A DNA stretch of 58,454 nt from positions 1 through 58,454 of the forward strand of contig CACFTI010000011.1 of the NCBI GenBank assembly GCA_902569115.1, read 5' to 3'. Source of the stretch: an uncultured Verrucomicrobiota bacterium. GTDB lineage: Bacteria; Verrucomicrobiota; Verrucomicrobiia; Opitutales; Seribacteraceae. The position numbers and the translations under genes were made by a program. This document shows positions 17,972 to 27,155 of the stretch, in pieces; within the stretch, counting starts at the first letter, position 1; the number at the start of each line of letters is the position of its first letter. The notes below the pieces were generated by a model, which had not been told where the DNA came from, searched no databases, and worked only from the letters and a program-made list of their open reading frames with translations.

Positions 17972-18649
17972 TTAACTAGACAAAAAGTTGGAGAATATCC
18001 TCTTATGAATACTTTTGCTTATTTGTTGGTAAATATTCACTAATTTACTTGTAAGTAGATCCATTTTGGAAACTTCTCGAATATTTGTCTCTGTTTTTTT
18101 TCTTAAAACAATTAAAGAATCTACATGAGAAAGTACTTCATAATTTCTGTATTTATTTAGAAAATTATTAGTTGCAGAATGTATCCCTTTGAAACCATTG
18201 GAATAATCGTGAATCAATAGAAGGCCTCCCGCCTTTAGGTACCTTGAAAACCTTAAATCTCCAACGAAGTGATTAATTTTATGATTACCATCAATGAGAA
18301 TGAAGTCAATTTCACCAGCATGAGCACTTAAATTTCTAAACGCTACGCTACTTTTATTCTTTTCAAAAGTAATGTTATTCTGACTCAAACCATTATTTTT
18401 TAAATTAAGACAAATTTTCTCATACTGATCGTCAAAGTAGGTTAGGGGGTCAATGATTACAAATTGTGGAGGCACAACTTTTAATTCATTCTGGTAGCAT
18501 TTAAGGATTTCACACAAAGTACCTCCTGCGGCTGTACCAATTTCAATATGTAATCCAGTCAACTTAGAATCCTTGATGGCATTTTTGATCGAATAAACCT
18601 CAGCATCGGTCATCTCCGACTTTAGAGTTATTGCACTCTCGCGACTCAT
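17972..18649 (-). CDS. Class I methyltransferase (Methyltransf_24-like)
   Basis: The product has a LHIEIGTAAGGTLCEIL loop, then FVIIDPLTYF, then IDFILIDGNHKINHFVGDL, and LLIHDYSNGFKGI, a typical order for Methyltransf_24 proteins such as the TylF/MycF-related sugar O-methyltransferases. I chose ATG at 18649 over a GTG three codons earlier. The second of three adjacent AT-rich genes with methyltransferase or glycosyltransferase folds, it probably decorates the surface glycan. Confidence 0.75.
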   Translation of the reverse strand: MSRESAITLKSEMTDAEVYSIKNAIKDSKLTGLHIEIGTAAGGTLCEILKCYQNELKVVPPQFVIIDPLTYFDDQYEKICLNLKNNGLSQNNITFEKNKSSVAFRNLSAHAGEIDFILIDGNHKINHFVGDLRFSRYLKAGGLLLIHDYSNGFKGIHSATNNFLNKYRNYEVLSHVDSLIVLRKKTETNIREVSKMDLLTSKLVNIYQQISKSIHKRIFSNFLSS

Positions 18650-18676
18650 TGAAAACACTTGAGTCTTATTTTAAAC

Positions 18677-19450
18677 CTACTCTTCGCTAACTTGACTATC
18701 CCTGCATCTACCATGTTTTAGGAGTGTTTCCTGAGCGATGGAAAAGGCAATAATAAAACCTACGCTTCCATCCAAAAAGCCTAACCTCAATAAATAGCAT
18801 CTAAAAAACCGCCAAAAAGCACGAAGAATAGCGACCCTAGGAGAAAATATTTTGTCCGCATTATGATTAACAAAAATATCCGAATAACGGATGGATTTTT
18901 GGGTTAAATCCCTGATTCCAGCAAATGAATAATGCTCAAGATCACCATCGAGTTTAAAAACCCTTCGCTTGTCTTCAGCTATCAATTTATCGTGGGGGTT
19001 AATTCCTCCCCAGGTGGCTTTACTTTTCTTAACAAGTCTGACTTTCGTGTCTGGGTACCAATCACCATGTTTAATCCACTTTCCCAAGAAAAAAGAACAA
19101 CGGTTAAATTTAACTGCATGATATTTGCCACAAAGTTCGGCACTCCCAAGGAATAGTACTATTGAATCTCTTAATTTGTCAGATAAAGCTTCATCAGCAT
19201 CCAAACACAATATCCATTGATTAGAGCATATACTTAAAGCGATATTTTTTTGCTCAACATGCCCTTGCCAATTGTGCTCAAAGCATTTGGCACCGAATGA
19301 TTTAGCGACCTCAACGGTTGTGTCAGTACAATCGTTATGAACGACTATGATTTCACTTGCAATGCCGCCTAAACTACTGAGACATCTCCTTAGATTATTT
19401 GCTTCGTTTTTGGCAATTATAGATACGGATAGTGGCAATTGAGAATTCAC
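18677..19450 (-). CDS. GT2 glycosyltransferase, WaaE/KdtX-like
   Basis: The 257-residue protein starts with the GT-A fold SVSIIAKNEANNLRRCLSSL. It continues with IASEIIVVHNDCTDTTVEVAKSFGAKCFEHNWQGH and a LCLDADEALSDKL metal-binding motif. This matches the WaaE/KdtX group that adds glucose to the LPS inner core heptose. The usual motif VDSGSTDGT is VHNDCTDTT here, a small change. The start is GTG at 19450. With WaaC, WaaF and WaaG-like neighbours, an LPS-core role is very likely. Confidence 0.87.
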   Translation of the reverse strand: MNSQLPLSVSIIAKNEANNLRRCLSSLGGIASEIIVVHNDCTDTTVEVAKSFGAKCFEHNWQGHVEQKNIALSICSNQWILCLDADEALSDKLRDSIVLFLGSAELCGKYHAVKFNRCSFFLGKWIKHGDWYPDTKVRLVKKSKATWGGINPHDKLIAEDKRRVFKLDGDLEHYSFAGIRDLTQKSIRYSDIFVNHNADKIFSPRVAILRAFWRFFRCYLLRLGFLDGSVGFIIAFSIAQETLLKHGRCRDSQVSEE

Positions 19451-19482
19451 TTTAATAAGTATTTTTTAAAACCATCGAATTT

Positions 19483-20475
19483 CTAATTTGAACCCAGGAA
19501 ATCACTTTCGAGAAATCCAAATCCGAATCTCTCAAGGGATAATTGACCACTAAGGTAGAAATATTTCAGCACAACTAGCAACGAGACCAATACTTCACTG
19601 GAAGTGTCTTCAAATTGAGAATAAAATTTTTGAAGATTTGAAATTATTGCTTCTGCTTTATCAGGGTTATCCTGATAAAACTTAATTTTATCATTAATAT
19701 CATCGAGACTTTCATCAACCAAGACATAGTGAAAACCAGGTACTAGTGAATTTTCCATAAACCAAGATTCATGCCTTGGTTTTTTCATGAAGCATAAAGA
19801 GTTCGATTGAGCGATCCATTTTAAATTTGTAGCAACATCAGCACCCTCAATTGAAAAAATGAACTTATTTTTTAGCTGTTCATTGATCGATAGAAATCGT
19901 TTCTCAAATTGACTCCCGGCAATTCCAGCAGTACCGCTCAATGCCCCAACATCACACCGAGAATTATTGAAAAGTTTTTTAACAAATTCAGATCGCCAAG
20001 TCCTTTGATGAACGCTGCCTCGCCATACAAGTTTGTCTAATTTTTCCTCATATTTGTAGGCATCTTTTATTTTCCGGAAGTGGCGAACTTGGTTAAGTTT
20101 TAAAATGGCACTATACTCGTGATTTTCGGCAATCGGTCTGCACTTTACGAAGCAAGGTTGATCAGGAACAGTAATAACATCCCTTAACCAACAATTAAAT
20201 TTAAATTCATGGGGGAAATACCTGAGCACAGACCTAATGTCATAGTAATAGGCAGATTTATTAAAACAGGAAAGTGAACTTAAAGTATTTGAATTTTCAT
20301 CATTCAAATCAAAGAAATCCTCTCTCTTAAAATAATAGTTTACTCTCTTAAGTGCTTGCTTAATTTCATCATCATTAGTTTTCGAGAAAATAGTAGAAAG
20401 CCTTTTTCTGTAGCAAATATCAGGAATGAAAAAATGCTCAAATATCGACTTTGAATAAAACTTAAGCTTGTACAT
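19483..20475 (-). CDS. GT90-like (LpsA/CAP10 family) glycosyltransferase
   Basis: The 330-residue protein has features of the LpsA/CAP10 GT90 family: KLVWRGSVHQRTWR, an IEGADVATNLKWIAQSNSLCFM segment, then a PRHESWFMENSLVPGFHYVLV block and DINDKIKFYQDNPDKAEAI. These recall the C-terminal halves of LpsA and protein O-glucosyltransferases. LpsA-type enzymes add hexoses to lipooligosaccharide. The gene starts 8 bases after the stop of the LpxL-WaaF fusion gene, so the two are co-transcribed. Confidence 0.78.
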   Translation of the reverse strand: MYKLKFYSKSIFEHFFIPDICYRKRLSTIFSKTNDDEIKQALKRVNYYFKREDFFDLNDENSNTLSSLSCFNKSAYYYDIRSVLRYFPHEFKFNCWLRDVITVPDQPCFVKCRPIAENHEYSAILKLNQVRHFRKIKDAYKYEEKLDKLVWRGSVHQRTWRSEFVKKLFNNSRCDVGALSGTAGIAGSQFEKRFLSINEQLKNKFIFSIEGADVATNLKWIAQSNSLCFMKKPRHESWFMENSLVPGFHYVLVDESLDDINDKIKFYQDNPDKAEAIISNLQKFYSQFEDTSSEVLVSLLVVLKYFYLSGQLSLERFGFGFLESDFLGSN

Positions 20476-20483
20476 CTTTACAA

Positions 20484-22352
20484 CTAATCGCTCTCATTAA
20501 CAAACAACTTTAGTATTTCATTAATTGTGGTCTCGGAATTTTTCATGCCGACATCAAAATGAGCCCTTACAACATAAGAATTGTCGCCGTAAATTGGCTT
20601 GGTTGCTTTCGGGTTTGTGGGCCCAAATAAAACTATTGTTTGAAGGCCCAATAAATTGGCAAGATGCATGCCTCCAGAATCATTCCCAATCACAGAAGTG
20701 CAGGAAGCCAATTCCTTGCAAAGTGAACCGAGATTAGTTGTACCACAAAAGTTCATAACCTGCTTTTCATTGAAACCTTGCTGAATGGTTTCACCTATTT
20801 CTACCTCCTCAGTTGAGCCATATATTTTGAAACATAAATGATCATCTATTTTCAGGAATTTTTTTATCAACGCTCTCCAATTTTCAATTGGCCATCGCTT
20901 AGCCGGATTATTTGAAGAACCTGGTAATAAGCCAATGTCTTTTGTAATTAACTTTTTACATATTTCATAAGGTTTGAAATGAGGTATTTCTGAAAGACCA
21001 AAATACTTAAGCATTTCTGTCCACATTTGAGTTTGGTGTATCTTAGTCTCTTTTCCAACAAAATCCTTAGTGACTGAAAAAGTGTGTGTTAATAGGGGGC
21101 GTTTCCGTCCTGGAAGTTCAAGTCCATACCTTGCCGGTGCACCAAGCAAGCAACATTCAACATCCGAACGAAATGAATTTGCGAAATTAATAATCAGGGA
21201 AGGGTAGTGGTGCCTATTTCCCCAAAAGTCTTTATACGCCGCAACTGAGTTTCCATCTGGTAGAGAAATAAATTTATCGCCTATTCCAAGCTGAGAAAAA
21301 AGTTGTTGGTATTGAGGTTTTGCAATCAATGAGATTTCTACATCTGGACGTCCTTTACGAATTGCATCAATCAAACCAAATGCCATGACTACATCTCCCA
21401 GCCAATTAGGCATTCTAATCCAAAGTTTAGTAGTTCGTTCTGGTGAAGCTGAGATTCTTTCCCTCTTATGCCTGTGCCTGAGATGGAAACGGTAGTTTTG
21501 CTGAGTTTTCCACCGTTCATGAGCCCATAACCATTCAGGCAACCCATCCGAGTCACGAATTATATTTTCTAGTATCTCGTGAGCTTCAAATGGATAATCA
21601 GCAGCCTCACAAGAAAGTTCTTTAAGGTGTAATTTAGCTTGAAAGAAACCGACCCTTTTAGGGAAGCTAAACACGACTCTTGCACCGGAAGTTTTAGCTA
21701 ATAGCTCGGGCATGGTTGTGATAGAGGCAAAGCGATTTAGAAAATAAGAATGGCAACCTTGAATTCCGGAATGCTGATCAAATAATAATCCTAGCCAATT
21801 TCCTCTCTTCAAAAAATCTCGTGCAGCCCAAAGTGCAGAATCTCGTGCAAATACCTTAATTCCAGCTGCACTTCTTGATTTAATTATAAATTGATCAAGT
21901 TTAGGATTCCTGTTTGGTCTATATATAGCACCCAGTTTCTTTCCCCAAAATGGCCTAAAAAAAGGAGAAATCGCCAGGGTTTCGAACAGGCAAACATGAG
22001 GGATCAAAAAAATTACGGCCTTACCAGATTTTCTGAGTTCGGAAAGATAGTTCTCGGAACCCTGATCAATTAACAATGAACTTCTTTTCCTGAATTTAGA
22101 GAAGAATGAATATGATAACGACAAAAAACCCATTTCAATAAGCCTTGCTGCCGATTCTCTTCCCTTATGATAGATCTTATTTTTATCCCACTTAGGGAAT
22201 GCATATTTCAGGTTCGAAAAAATTATTCTTTTTCTCTTATTTGGGATGCTAACAAGCAATAACCCTAAAAAATTTGTTATCCCTTCAAGAAGCGAAACAG
22301 GCAAGACTGATATAAGAAAGCCAATTATTTTGATGAAAAATACCATTACCAC
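20484..22352 (-). CDS. Fusion of lipid A acyltransferase (LpxL/HtrB-like) and heptosyltransferase II (WaaF-like, GT9)
   Basis: Residues 1 to about 300 look like LpxL/HtrB: a membrane-anchoring N-terminal helix, the H-x4-E acyltransferase motif (HVCLFE, His119 and Glu124), FDQHSG and the WLWAHERWKT motif near residue 280. Residues about 307-622 look like GT9 heptosyltransferase: WIRMPNWLGDVVMAFGLIDAI, the PGSSNNPAKRWPIENW segment and SVIGNDSGGMHLANLLGLQTIVLFGPTNP. LpxL adds a secondary acyl chain to lipid A, and WaaF adds the second heptose to the inner core. One chain thus covers two sequential steps of LPS assembly. Frame is continuous and no frameshift was needed. An upstream WaaC-like gene points the other way. 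Confidence 0.9.
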   Translation of the reverse strand: MVMVFFIKIIGFLISVLPVSLLEGITNFLGLLLVSIPNKRKRIIFSNLKYAFPKWDKNKIYHKGRESAARLIEMGFLSLSYSFFSKFRKRSSLLIDQGSENYLSELRKSGKAVIFLIPHVCLFETLAISPFFRPFWGKKLGAIYRPNRNPKLDQFIIKSRSAAGIKVFARDSALWAARDFLKRGNWLGLLFDQHSGIQGCHSYFLNRFASITTMPELLAKTSGARVVFSFPKRVGFFQAKLHLKELSCEAADYPFEAHEILENIIRDSDGLPEWLWAHERWKTQQNYRFHLRHRHKRERISASPERTTKLWIRMPNWLGDVVMAFGLIDAIRKGRPDVEISLIAKPQYQQLFSQLGIGDKFISLPDGNSVAAYKDFWGNRHHYPSLIINFANSFRSDVECCLLGAPARYGLELPGRKRPLLTHTFSVTKDFVGKETKIHQTQMWTEMLKYFGLSEIPHFKPYEICKKLITKDIGLLPGSSNNPAKRWPIENWRALIKKFLKIDDHLCFKIYGSTEEVEIGETIQQGFNEKQVMNFCGTTNLGSLCKELASCTSVIGNDSGGMHLANLLGLQTIVLFGPTNPKATKPIYGDNSYVVRAHFDVGMKNSETTINEILKLFVNESD

Positions 22353-22407
22353 TTTAAAGAGGCTTATCTTTTACAATTGGATGGCTTTCTGATCAAATGC
22401 CATTTTT

Positions 22408-23352
22408 ATGCAAATTTTAATAATTAAGCCTTCCTCACTGGGAGATGTTATTCATGCACTCCGAATTGCGAAGCAAATAATAGATAACATTCCTGACGTA
22501 TTCATCGACTGGGTTATTAAATCTGAACTTAAACCAATTCTTGAGGTGAGTGGAATGGTTAGGAGAAGCTTTGTTTATCAACGGGCAGGAGGAATTCGTG
22601 CTTACTTATCCCTTTTAAAGCAAATTAGATTACAAAAATACGACCTAGTTCTTGACTTACAAGGCTTATTAAGAAGTGCTGTTTTATTAAGGTGTGCTCA
22701 TTCACAAAATAAAATCGGAGTTGCCGATGGCAGGGAGTTTTCAACTTTTCTCTACAAATCAATTGGCGAAAGTTCGAGGAAAACTGAAATTCATGCAATT
22801 GATCGCTTAGTTCCCTTTCTGAATCATCTTGGTGTAGATAATTGGAACAGGGAATTACCTTTAGATTTCCCCAATTCTCAAATTTCTCCATCTACCCATC
22901 AGCATGTTGGTGAAAAAGGTTTCATACTCTTATTTCCTGAAAGCCGAAGGCAGGAAAAAGTTTGGCCCCACTTTGCTAAAATAAGTAAATTACTTAATAA
23001 AAATTCTTCACATTGTATTGTTATTGCAGGAAATAATCGGGACGAATTATACCCAGGCACCATTGATCTAAGAGACCGCATTCATCTCGCTGAACTACCT
23101 GCACTTATCGACCGGGCAAAGGTGGTAGTTTCCAATGACAGTGCACCGTTACACATTGCGTCATCACTAAAAAAACCACTCGTTTCAATATTTGGCCCAA
23201 CTTCTGCCAAGAGATATGGTCCCTATCCACAGAACAGTGAACAGAATATAATTCTAACTGCTCAAGAAAAAAACTTAGAAACGATTACAGTTGAGCAAGT
23301 ATCATTCGCAATTGAAAATCTCTATGTGGATAATCCATATTACCCAGAGTAA
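22408..23352 (+). CDS. waaC: Heptosyltransferase I-like GT9 enzyme (WaaC-like)
   Basis: The 314-residue protein begins IIKPSSLGDVIHALRIAKQI, with KYDLVLDLQGLLRSAVL and VVVSNDSAPLHIASSLKKPLVSIFGPTSAKRYGPYP. These are the N- and C-terminal signatures of WaaC-type GT9 enzymes, which add the first L-glycero-D-manno-heptose to Kdo. It is transcribed divergently from the LpxL-WaaF fusion across a 55-base gap and ends in a 13-base overlap with the convergent methyltransferase gene. Heptose I rather than II is chosen because a WaaF-like domain already exists next door. Confidence 0.88.
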   Translation: MQILIIKPSSLGDVIHALRIAKQIIDNIPDVFIDWVIKSELKPILEVSGMVRRSFVYQRAGGIRAYLSLLKQIRLQKYDLVLDLQGLLRSAVLLRCAHSQNKIGVADGREFSTFLYKSIGESSRKTEIHAIDRLVPFLNHLGVDNWNRELPLDFPNSQISPSTHQHVGEKGFILLFPESRRQEKVWPHFAKISKLLNKNSSHCIVIAGNNRDELYPGTIDLRDRIHLAELPALIDRAKVVVSNDSAPLHIASSLKKPLVSIFGPTSAKRYGPYPQNSEQNIILTAQEKNLETITVEQVSFAIENLYVDNPYYPE

Positions 23353-24293
23353 AGTTCGTCTAAAATTTCTTTTCCCTTCATCGCGTTTGTAGCCTTTTTT
23401 TCGACTAACTGATTTAGCATTTTAGGAATAAACTTAAAATAATTTTGAAAATTGAGAAAATATTTTCGCCTTCCGTTCTCTAATTCATCAAAATTTTGCA
23501 AAGCAAGAAATGGCTGAACTATTGGCTCAACTGGCTCGGCTACCTCGAAAACACCCCATAAGTTGCCCCTATCCCCAGTAGGATGGCAGGATATGACCTT
23601 GAATCCTGATTTTTCGAGAAGCATGGATAATGTTTGATCCGTAAACGAAAAAAGATGACCGGGATGCCATTTGTGAGAAAATGACATATCCGGGTAGAGA
23701 ATATTTGGCACCTCTATAACGAGTTTACCATCAGGCTTTAAGAATCCCGCAAGAATGGAAAGATCACGAACCGGGTTTTCCAAATGCTCAAGAACATGAA
23801 ACAAGGTTATGAGATCAAATCTTTCGTCAGTCTTATATTCGGAGAAAGGGGATATACAAACAGATATTCCAAGCTCTTTTTGGCTATATTCCGCATAAGG
23901 AAGATTGGCTTCAACTCCATGTGCATCAAACCCCCTTTTGTGCAGTAAATAAACAAACTCTCCACTGCTTGACCCTGCATCCAGGCACCTTGCACCTTGA
24001 GAGAGAAGCTTACTTAATCGTGAGAATCGTTTCAGGGCAACATTACCAGCACGGTAAACATGCTTTGGCTTTGGTTGGTGTACACCTTTGTAGGATTTTC
24101 GATACTCCGTTTTGTAAAATTCTTCTGTATTCTCGAATGGTACCGGATCCACATAAATTAAACCGGAGTCTGCGGAGATGATATTCCTCAAAGGCTGTCC
24201 ATGCCGATCCCTTGAGCAAACCTCGAAGGCATCTGGAGTGCCTGAAATGGGACAGGGTCGTGAAGCTTTAATCATAGTAGCAGGAAGAGGCAT
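23340..24293 (-). CDS. SAM-dependent methyltransferase, SAM-binding Methyltransf_23 type
   Basis: The 317-residue protein has the order of the C-methyltransferase/Methyltransf_23 group: an N-terminal RPCPISGTPDAFEVCSRDRHGQ stretch, a linker EFYKTEYRKSYKG, then RCLDAGSSSGEFVYLL, AHGVEANLPYAEYSQ, ERFDLITLFHVLEHLENP and a LKPDGKLVIEVPN. The N-terminal Cys pattern is weaker than the usual CPVCG zinc motif. It is the right end of the glycan locus and overlaps waaC convergently. The likely substrate is a nucleotide sugar or a lipid-linked sugar. Confidence 0.82.
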   Translation of the reverse strand: MPLPATMIKASRPCPISGTPDAFEVCSRDRHGQPLRNIISADSGLIYVDPVPFENTEEFYKTEYRKSYKGVHQPKPKHVYRAGNVALKRFSRLSKLLSQGARCLDAGSSSGEFVYLLHKRGFDAHGVEANLPYAEYSQKELGISVCISPFSEYKTDERFDLITLFHVLEHLENPVRDLSILAGFLKPDGKLVIEVPNILYPDMSFSHKWHPGHLFSFTDQTLSMLLEKSGFKVISCHPTGDRGNLWGVFEVAEPVEPIVQPFLALQNFDELENGRRKYFLNFQNYFKFIPKMLNQLVEKKATNAMKGKEILDELYSG

Positions 24294-24436
24294 GTTCCCT
24301 ATATTTACGAAATCCCCGTCCCTAACAAGGATGATTTATTTTAGTCAATCATTCGAAGATCGATTTTGATGATTATGAATATCAGCCAATTTACTTTCCA
24401 AGACACCATCTAAATGATTTATTAAAACCAATCACC

Positions 24437-25714
24437 ATGATCGAAATTTCACATCTCAGGAATGACCTAGAAGGCTTACGCTCAGCAATTTCACGCAAAA
24501 AATTCGCATGCGATTTGGATGGACTGCTCGTCCTCGACCAAAAACGAAGAGAAGCGATATCCGGAGCAGAGCATGCCAGGGCAGGGCAGAAGGCAGCAAA
24601 CAATGAAATGTCCCAACTACCAAAGGGATCGCCTGAATTCCTTGCCAAGGTAGGAGAAATGAAAGCACTGGCCTCGAAAGTCAAAGATCTTGAGGGTATT
24701 GCTAAACAAGCGGACGATACTTTCAAGGAAGCATTCATGTCCGTACCCAATATTCCTCACGAATCGGTACCTGACGGAAAGGGCGAAGAGGATAATCAAA
24801 CTATATCCACTTGGGGGGATATCCAGAGTGAATTCCCAAACGCAATAGCTCATTATGATATTCCATGGTTTGATCAAATGATTGATTTTCCTCGTGGAGT
24901 TAAAGTGACGGGAGCAGGCTTTCCTTTTTATGTTGGTGAGATGTCCCAACTGGTTCGTGCATTGATTAATTTCTTTTTAGAGGAAGCTGGAACAAACGGA
25001 TACGAGGAAGTCCATTCCCCTATTGTTGTAAATGCTGCTAGTGCCACAGCTACCGGACAACTCCCCGATAAAGAAGGTCAAATGTATCTCGACCAAAACG
25101 AGGAGGTATATTTGATCCCAACCGCTGAAGTTCCTGTTACGAACTTCTTCCGAGATGAAATTCTTTCCGCCGATAAACTGCCGATCAAACGATGTGCATA
25201 CACTCCATGTTTCCGCCGGGAGGCAGGCAGTTGGGGCAAGGATGTACGCGGGCTCAACCGGTTGCATCAATTCGACAAAGTGGAATTGGTAAAATGGACT
25301 CACCCGGATGAAAGCTTCGATGAACTTGAGAAGCTTCGAAAAGATGCCGAAGGGCTTTTACAAAAACTAGGTCTTCCTTATCGTGTACTTTCGATATGCT
25401 CAGGCGATATTGGATTTCCTCACTCGAAACAATACGACTTGGAAGTTTGGGCAGCTGGACAGGAAAGATGGCTCGAAGTTTCAAGTTGCAGTAATTTTAC
25501 TGATTTCCAGGCAAGACGGGCCAATATTCGCTTTCGCAGTGAAGATGGTAAACCAAAACCTGTACATACCCTCAACGGTTCTGCACTTGCAATACCTCGT
25601 ATCCTTGCTGCAATCCTTGAAAATAACTTACAACAAGATGGAACGGTGAAAGTACCCGATTGCCTAAACAAATGGTTTCCGGGTAAATTCATTGGTAATA
25701 AGACAGAATCCTGA
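24437..25714 (+). CDS. serS: Seryl-tRNA synthetase
   Basis: SerRS (425 residues) charges tRNA-Ser and tRNA-Sec. The N-terminal LEGLRSAISRKKF and coiled-coil arm (about residues 30-100) are followed by the class II core: motif 2 with YTPCFRREAGSWGKDVRGLNRLHQFDKVELV, the SICSGDIGFPHSKQYDLEVW region and motif 3 TLNGSALAIPRILAAILENN. All are normal. The stop and the tilS start overlap by one base (TGATG), so tilS is translationally coupled. Confidence 0.98.
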   Translation: MIEISHLRNDLEGLRSAISRKKFACDLDGLLVLDQKRREAISGAEHARAGQKAANNEMSQLPKGSPEFLAKVGEMKALASKVKDLEGIAKQADDTFKEAFMSVPNIPHESVPDGKGEEDNQTISTWGDIQSEFPNAIAHYDIPWFDQMIDFPRGVKVTGAGFPFYVGEMSQLVRALINFFLEEAGTNGYEEVHSPIVVNAASATATGQLPDKEGQMYLDQNEEVYLIPTAEVPVTNFFRDEILSADKLPIKRCAYTPCFRREAGSWGKDVRGLNRLHQFDKVELVKWTHPDESFDELEKLRKDAEGLLQKLGLPYRVLSICSGDIGFPHSKQYDLEVWAAGQERWLEVSSCSNFTDFQARRANIRFRSEDGKPKPVHTLNGSALAIPRILAAILENNLQQDGTVKVPDCLNKWFPGKFIGNKTES

Positions 25715-27144
25715 TGTCCTTGCCTTGGGCATTTCCTGAAATATCAGATCTGGAGCAATTATTCGCTCAGATTCAGGTAAAAGACAGAATTCCTTCCGGA
25801 ATTTTAAAATTCCTGGATAATTGTACGCAGCATCAAAAATTTGCGATTGGCTGCTCCGGAGGTGCAGATTCGACATTTCTGACATTTTTACTTTTTTATA
25901 AATTTCCTTCCTTGCAAGATCGACTGGTTCTTTGCCATTTTAATCACCGACTTCGAGGAGAGGATTCAGGACTGGATGAAGAATTCGTCCAAGAGATGGC
26001 ACTTTATTTGGGAATCCCTATCAAATCAGACAGACAGGATTCTTGCAATAAGGGAGACGAAGCCTCGTTGAGAAATCAAAGGATAGACTTCTTCAAGAGA
26101 ATGCAGATAAATGAGGGAATTTCCAACTACTTTTTGGGACATCATACCGATGATATTGCTGAAACATTTATATGGAGACTCCCTCGATCGAGTACTGTTT
26201 CCGGTCTTCATTCTCCAAAACCAATCTCCGCATACGATCAACTGATTTTCCTTAGACCGTTACTCAACTTTTCGCGACTGGAAATAAGGGAATTTCTTTT
26301 AAAATTCAAGATTCCATGGCGTGAAGATCAGAGTAATAATGAAGCCAAGTACCTAAGGAATCGCATCCGTAAGTATGTCATTCCGGCTTGGAAAGAATCA
26401 TTCGAATGTGATTTACTGAAAGGAATCGCCAAAACGAGAGAGCTACTTGAACAGGACGCACAGGCTTTAGACTATTATTCCGACAAGACTTATCAAAAAT
26501 GCAAAATCAATAAGTTCATTAAAATCAACCATTTTAACTCTCATCCAGTTGCAATAAGGCGAAGGATTCTCAGGCGGTGGTTTACGGAAATACTCTTCAC
26601 TGGGTTTTCTTTTGATGGAAATGAAAGTGAGCTTCTAAAACAAATTGAAAATGGTAATATTAAGGCTACTGACCTCCCGAACAATATTAGGGTTACGATT
26701 AAGAATGGATTACTTACGGCTGAAAGTACGATTCTTATTGAACCAAACATACCTCTGACTTCTTTGCCCTTGGGAAATGATCTATTTCTTTCAAATGGTA
26801 AAAGAATAAAAGCGATCCCACTAAATAAAAATAATCCCGCAATTCAAAAGGCCTTATCAAAATCTGTGGATGAATCAAAAGAAGCTTTTGTTACAGCAGT
26901 TAATAGTAATCTTTTTTTAAGATCTAGAAAAGATGGTGATAGATTCGAATCACTTGGATCAAATGGGAGCAAAAAAGTCAGCAAATTGATGATCGATAAG
27001 AAATGGAGTCATCATAGGAAAAAAGAAACTCCGTTGATCCTTGATGCAACCGGAAACATAATCTGGGTTCCAGGGTTTCCACCTAATGAAAACTGGAAGA
27101 TAACCGCATTCACAGAGAAGGTAATCCATTTGACTTATGATTGA
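25714..27144 (+). CDS. tilS: tRNA(Ile)-lysidine synthase
   Basis: TilS (476 residues) modifies C34 of tRNA-Ile(CAU) to lysidine with ATP and lysine. The P-loop-type motif GCSGGADSTFL begins near residue 47, and CHFNHRLRGEDSGLDEEFV and RIDFFKRMQ follow. The LGHHTDDIAETFIWRL motif and a later LRPLLNFSRLEIREF are typical. The C-terminal domain ends with LFLRSRKDGDRFESLGSNGSKKVSKLMIDKKW. It overlaps the serS stop and its own stop overlaps the ftsH upstream region. Confidence 0.95.
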   Translation: MSLPWAFPEISDLEQLFAQIQVKDRIPSGILKFLDNCTQHQKFAIGCSGGADSTFLTFLLFYKFPSLQDRLVLCHFNHRLRGEDSGLDEEFVQEMALYLGIPIKSDRQDSCNKGDEASLRNQRIDFFKRMQINEGISNYFLGHHTDDIAETFIWRLPRSSTVSGLHSPKPISAYDQLIFLRPLLNFSRLEIREFLLKFKIPWREDQSNNEAKYLRNRIRKYVIPAWKESFECDLLKGIAKTRELLEQDAQALDYYSDKTYQKCKINKFIKINHFNSHPVAIRRRILRRWFTEILFTGFSFDGNESELLKQIENGNIKATDLPNNIRVTIKNGLLTAESTILIEPNIPLTSLPLGNDLFLSNGKRIKAIPLNKNNPAIQKALSKSVDESKEAFVTAVNSNLFLRSRKDGDRFESLGSNGSKKVSKLMIDKKWSHHRKKETPLILDATGNIIWVPGFPPNENWKITAFTEKVIHLTYD

Positions 27145-27155
27145 GCCCAAACAGA

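Noticed and set aside
27141-27155. Alternative TTG start of ftsH overlapping tilS
   Set aside because: It adds five residues of no family value; the ATG at 27156 is preferred, though overlap-coupled starts cannot be excluded.
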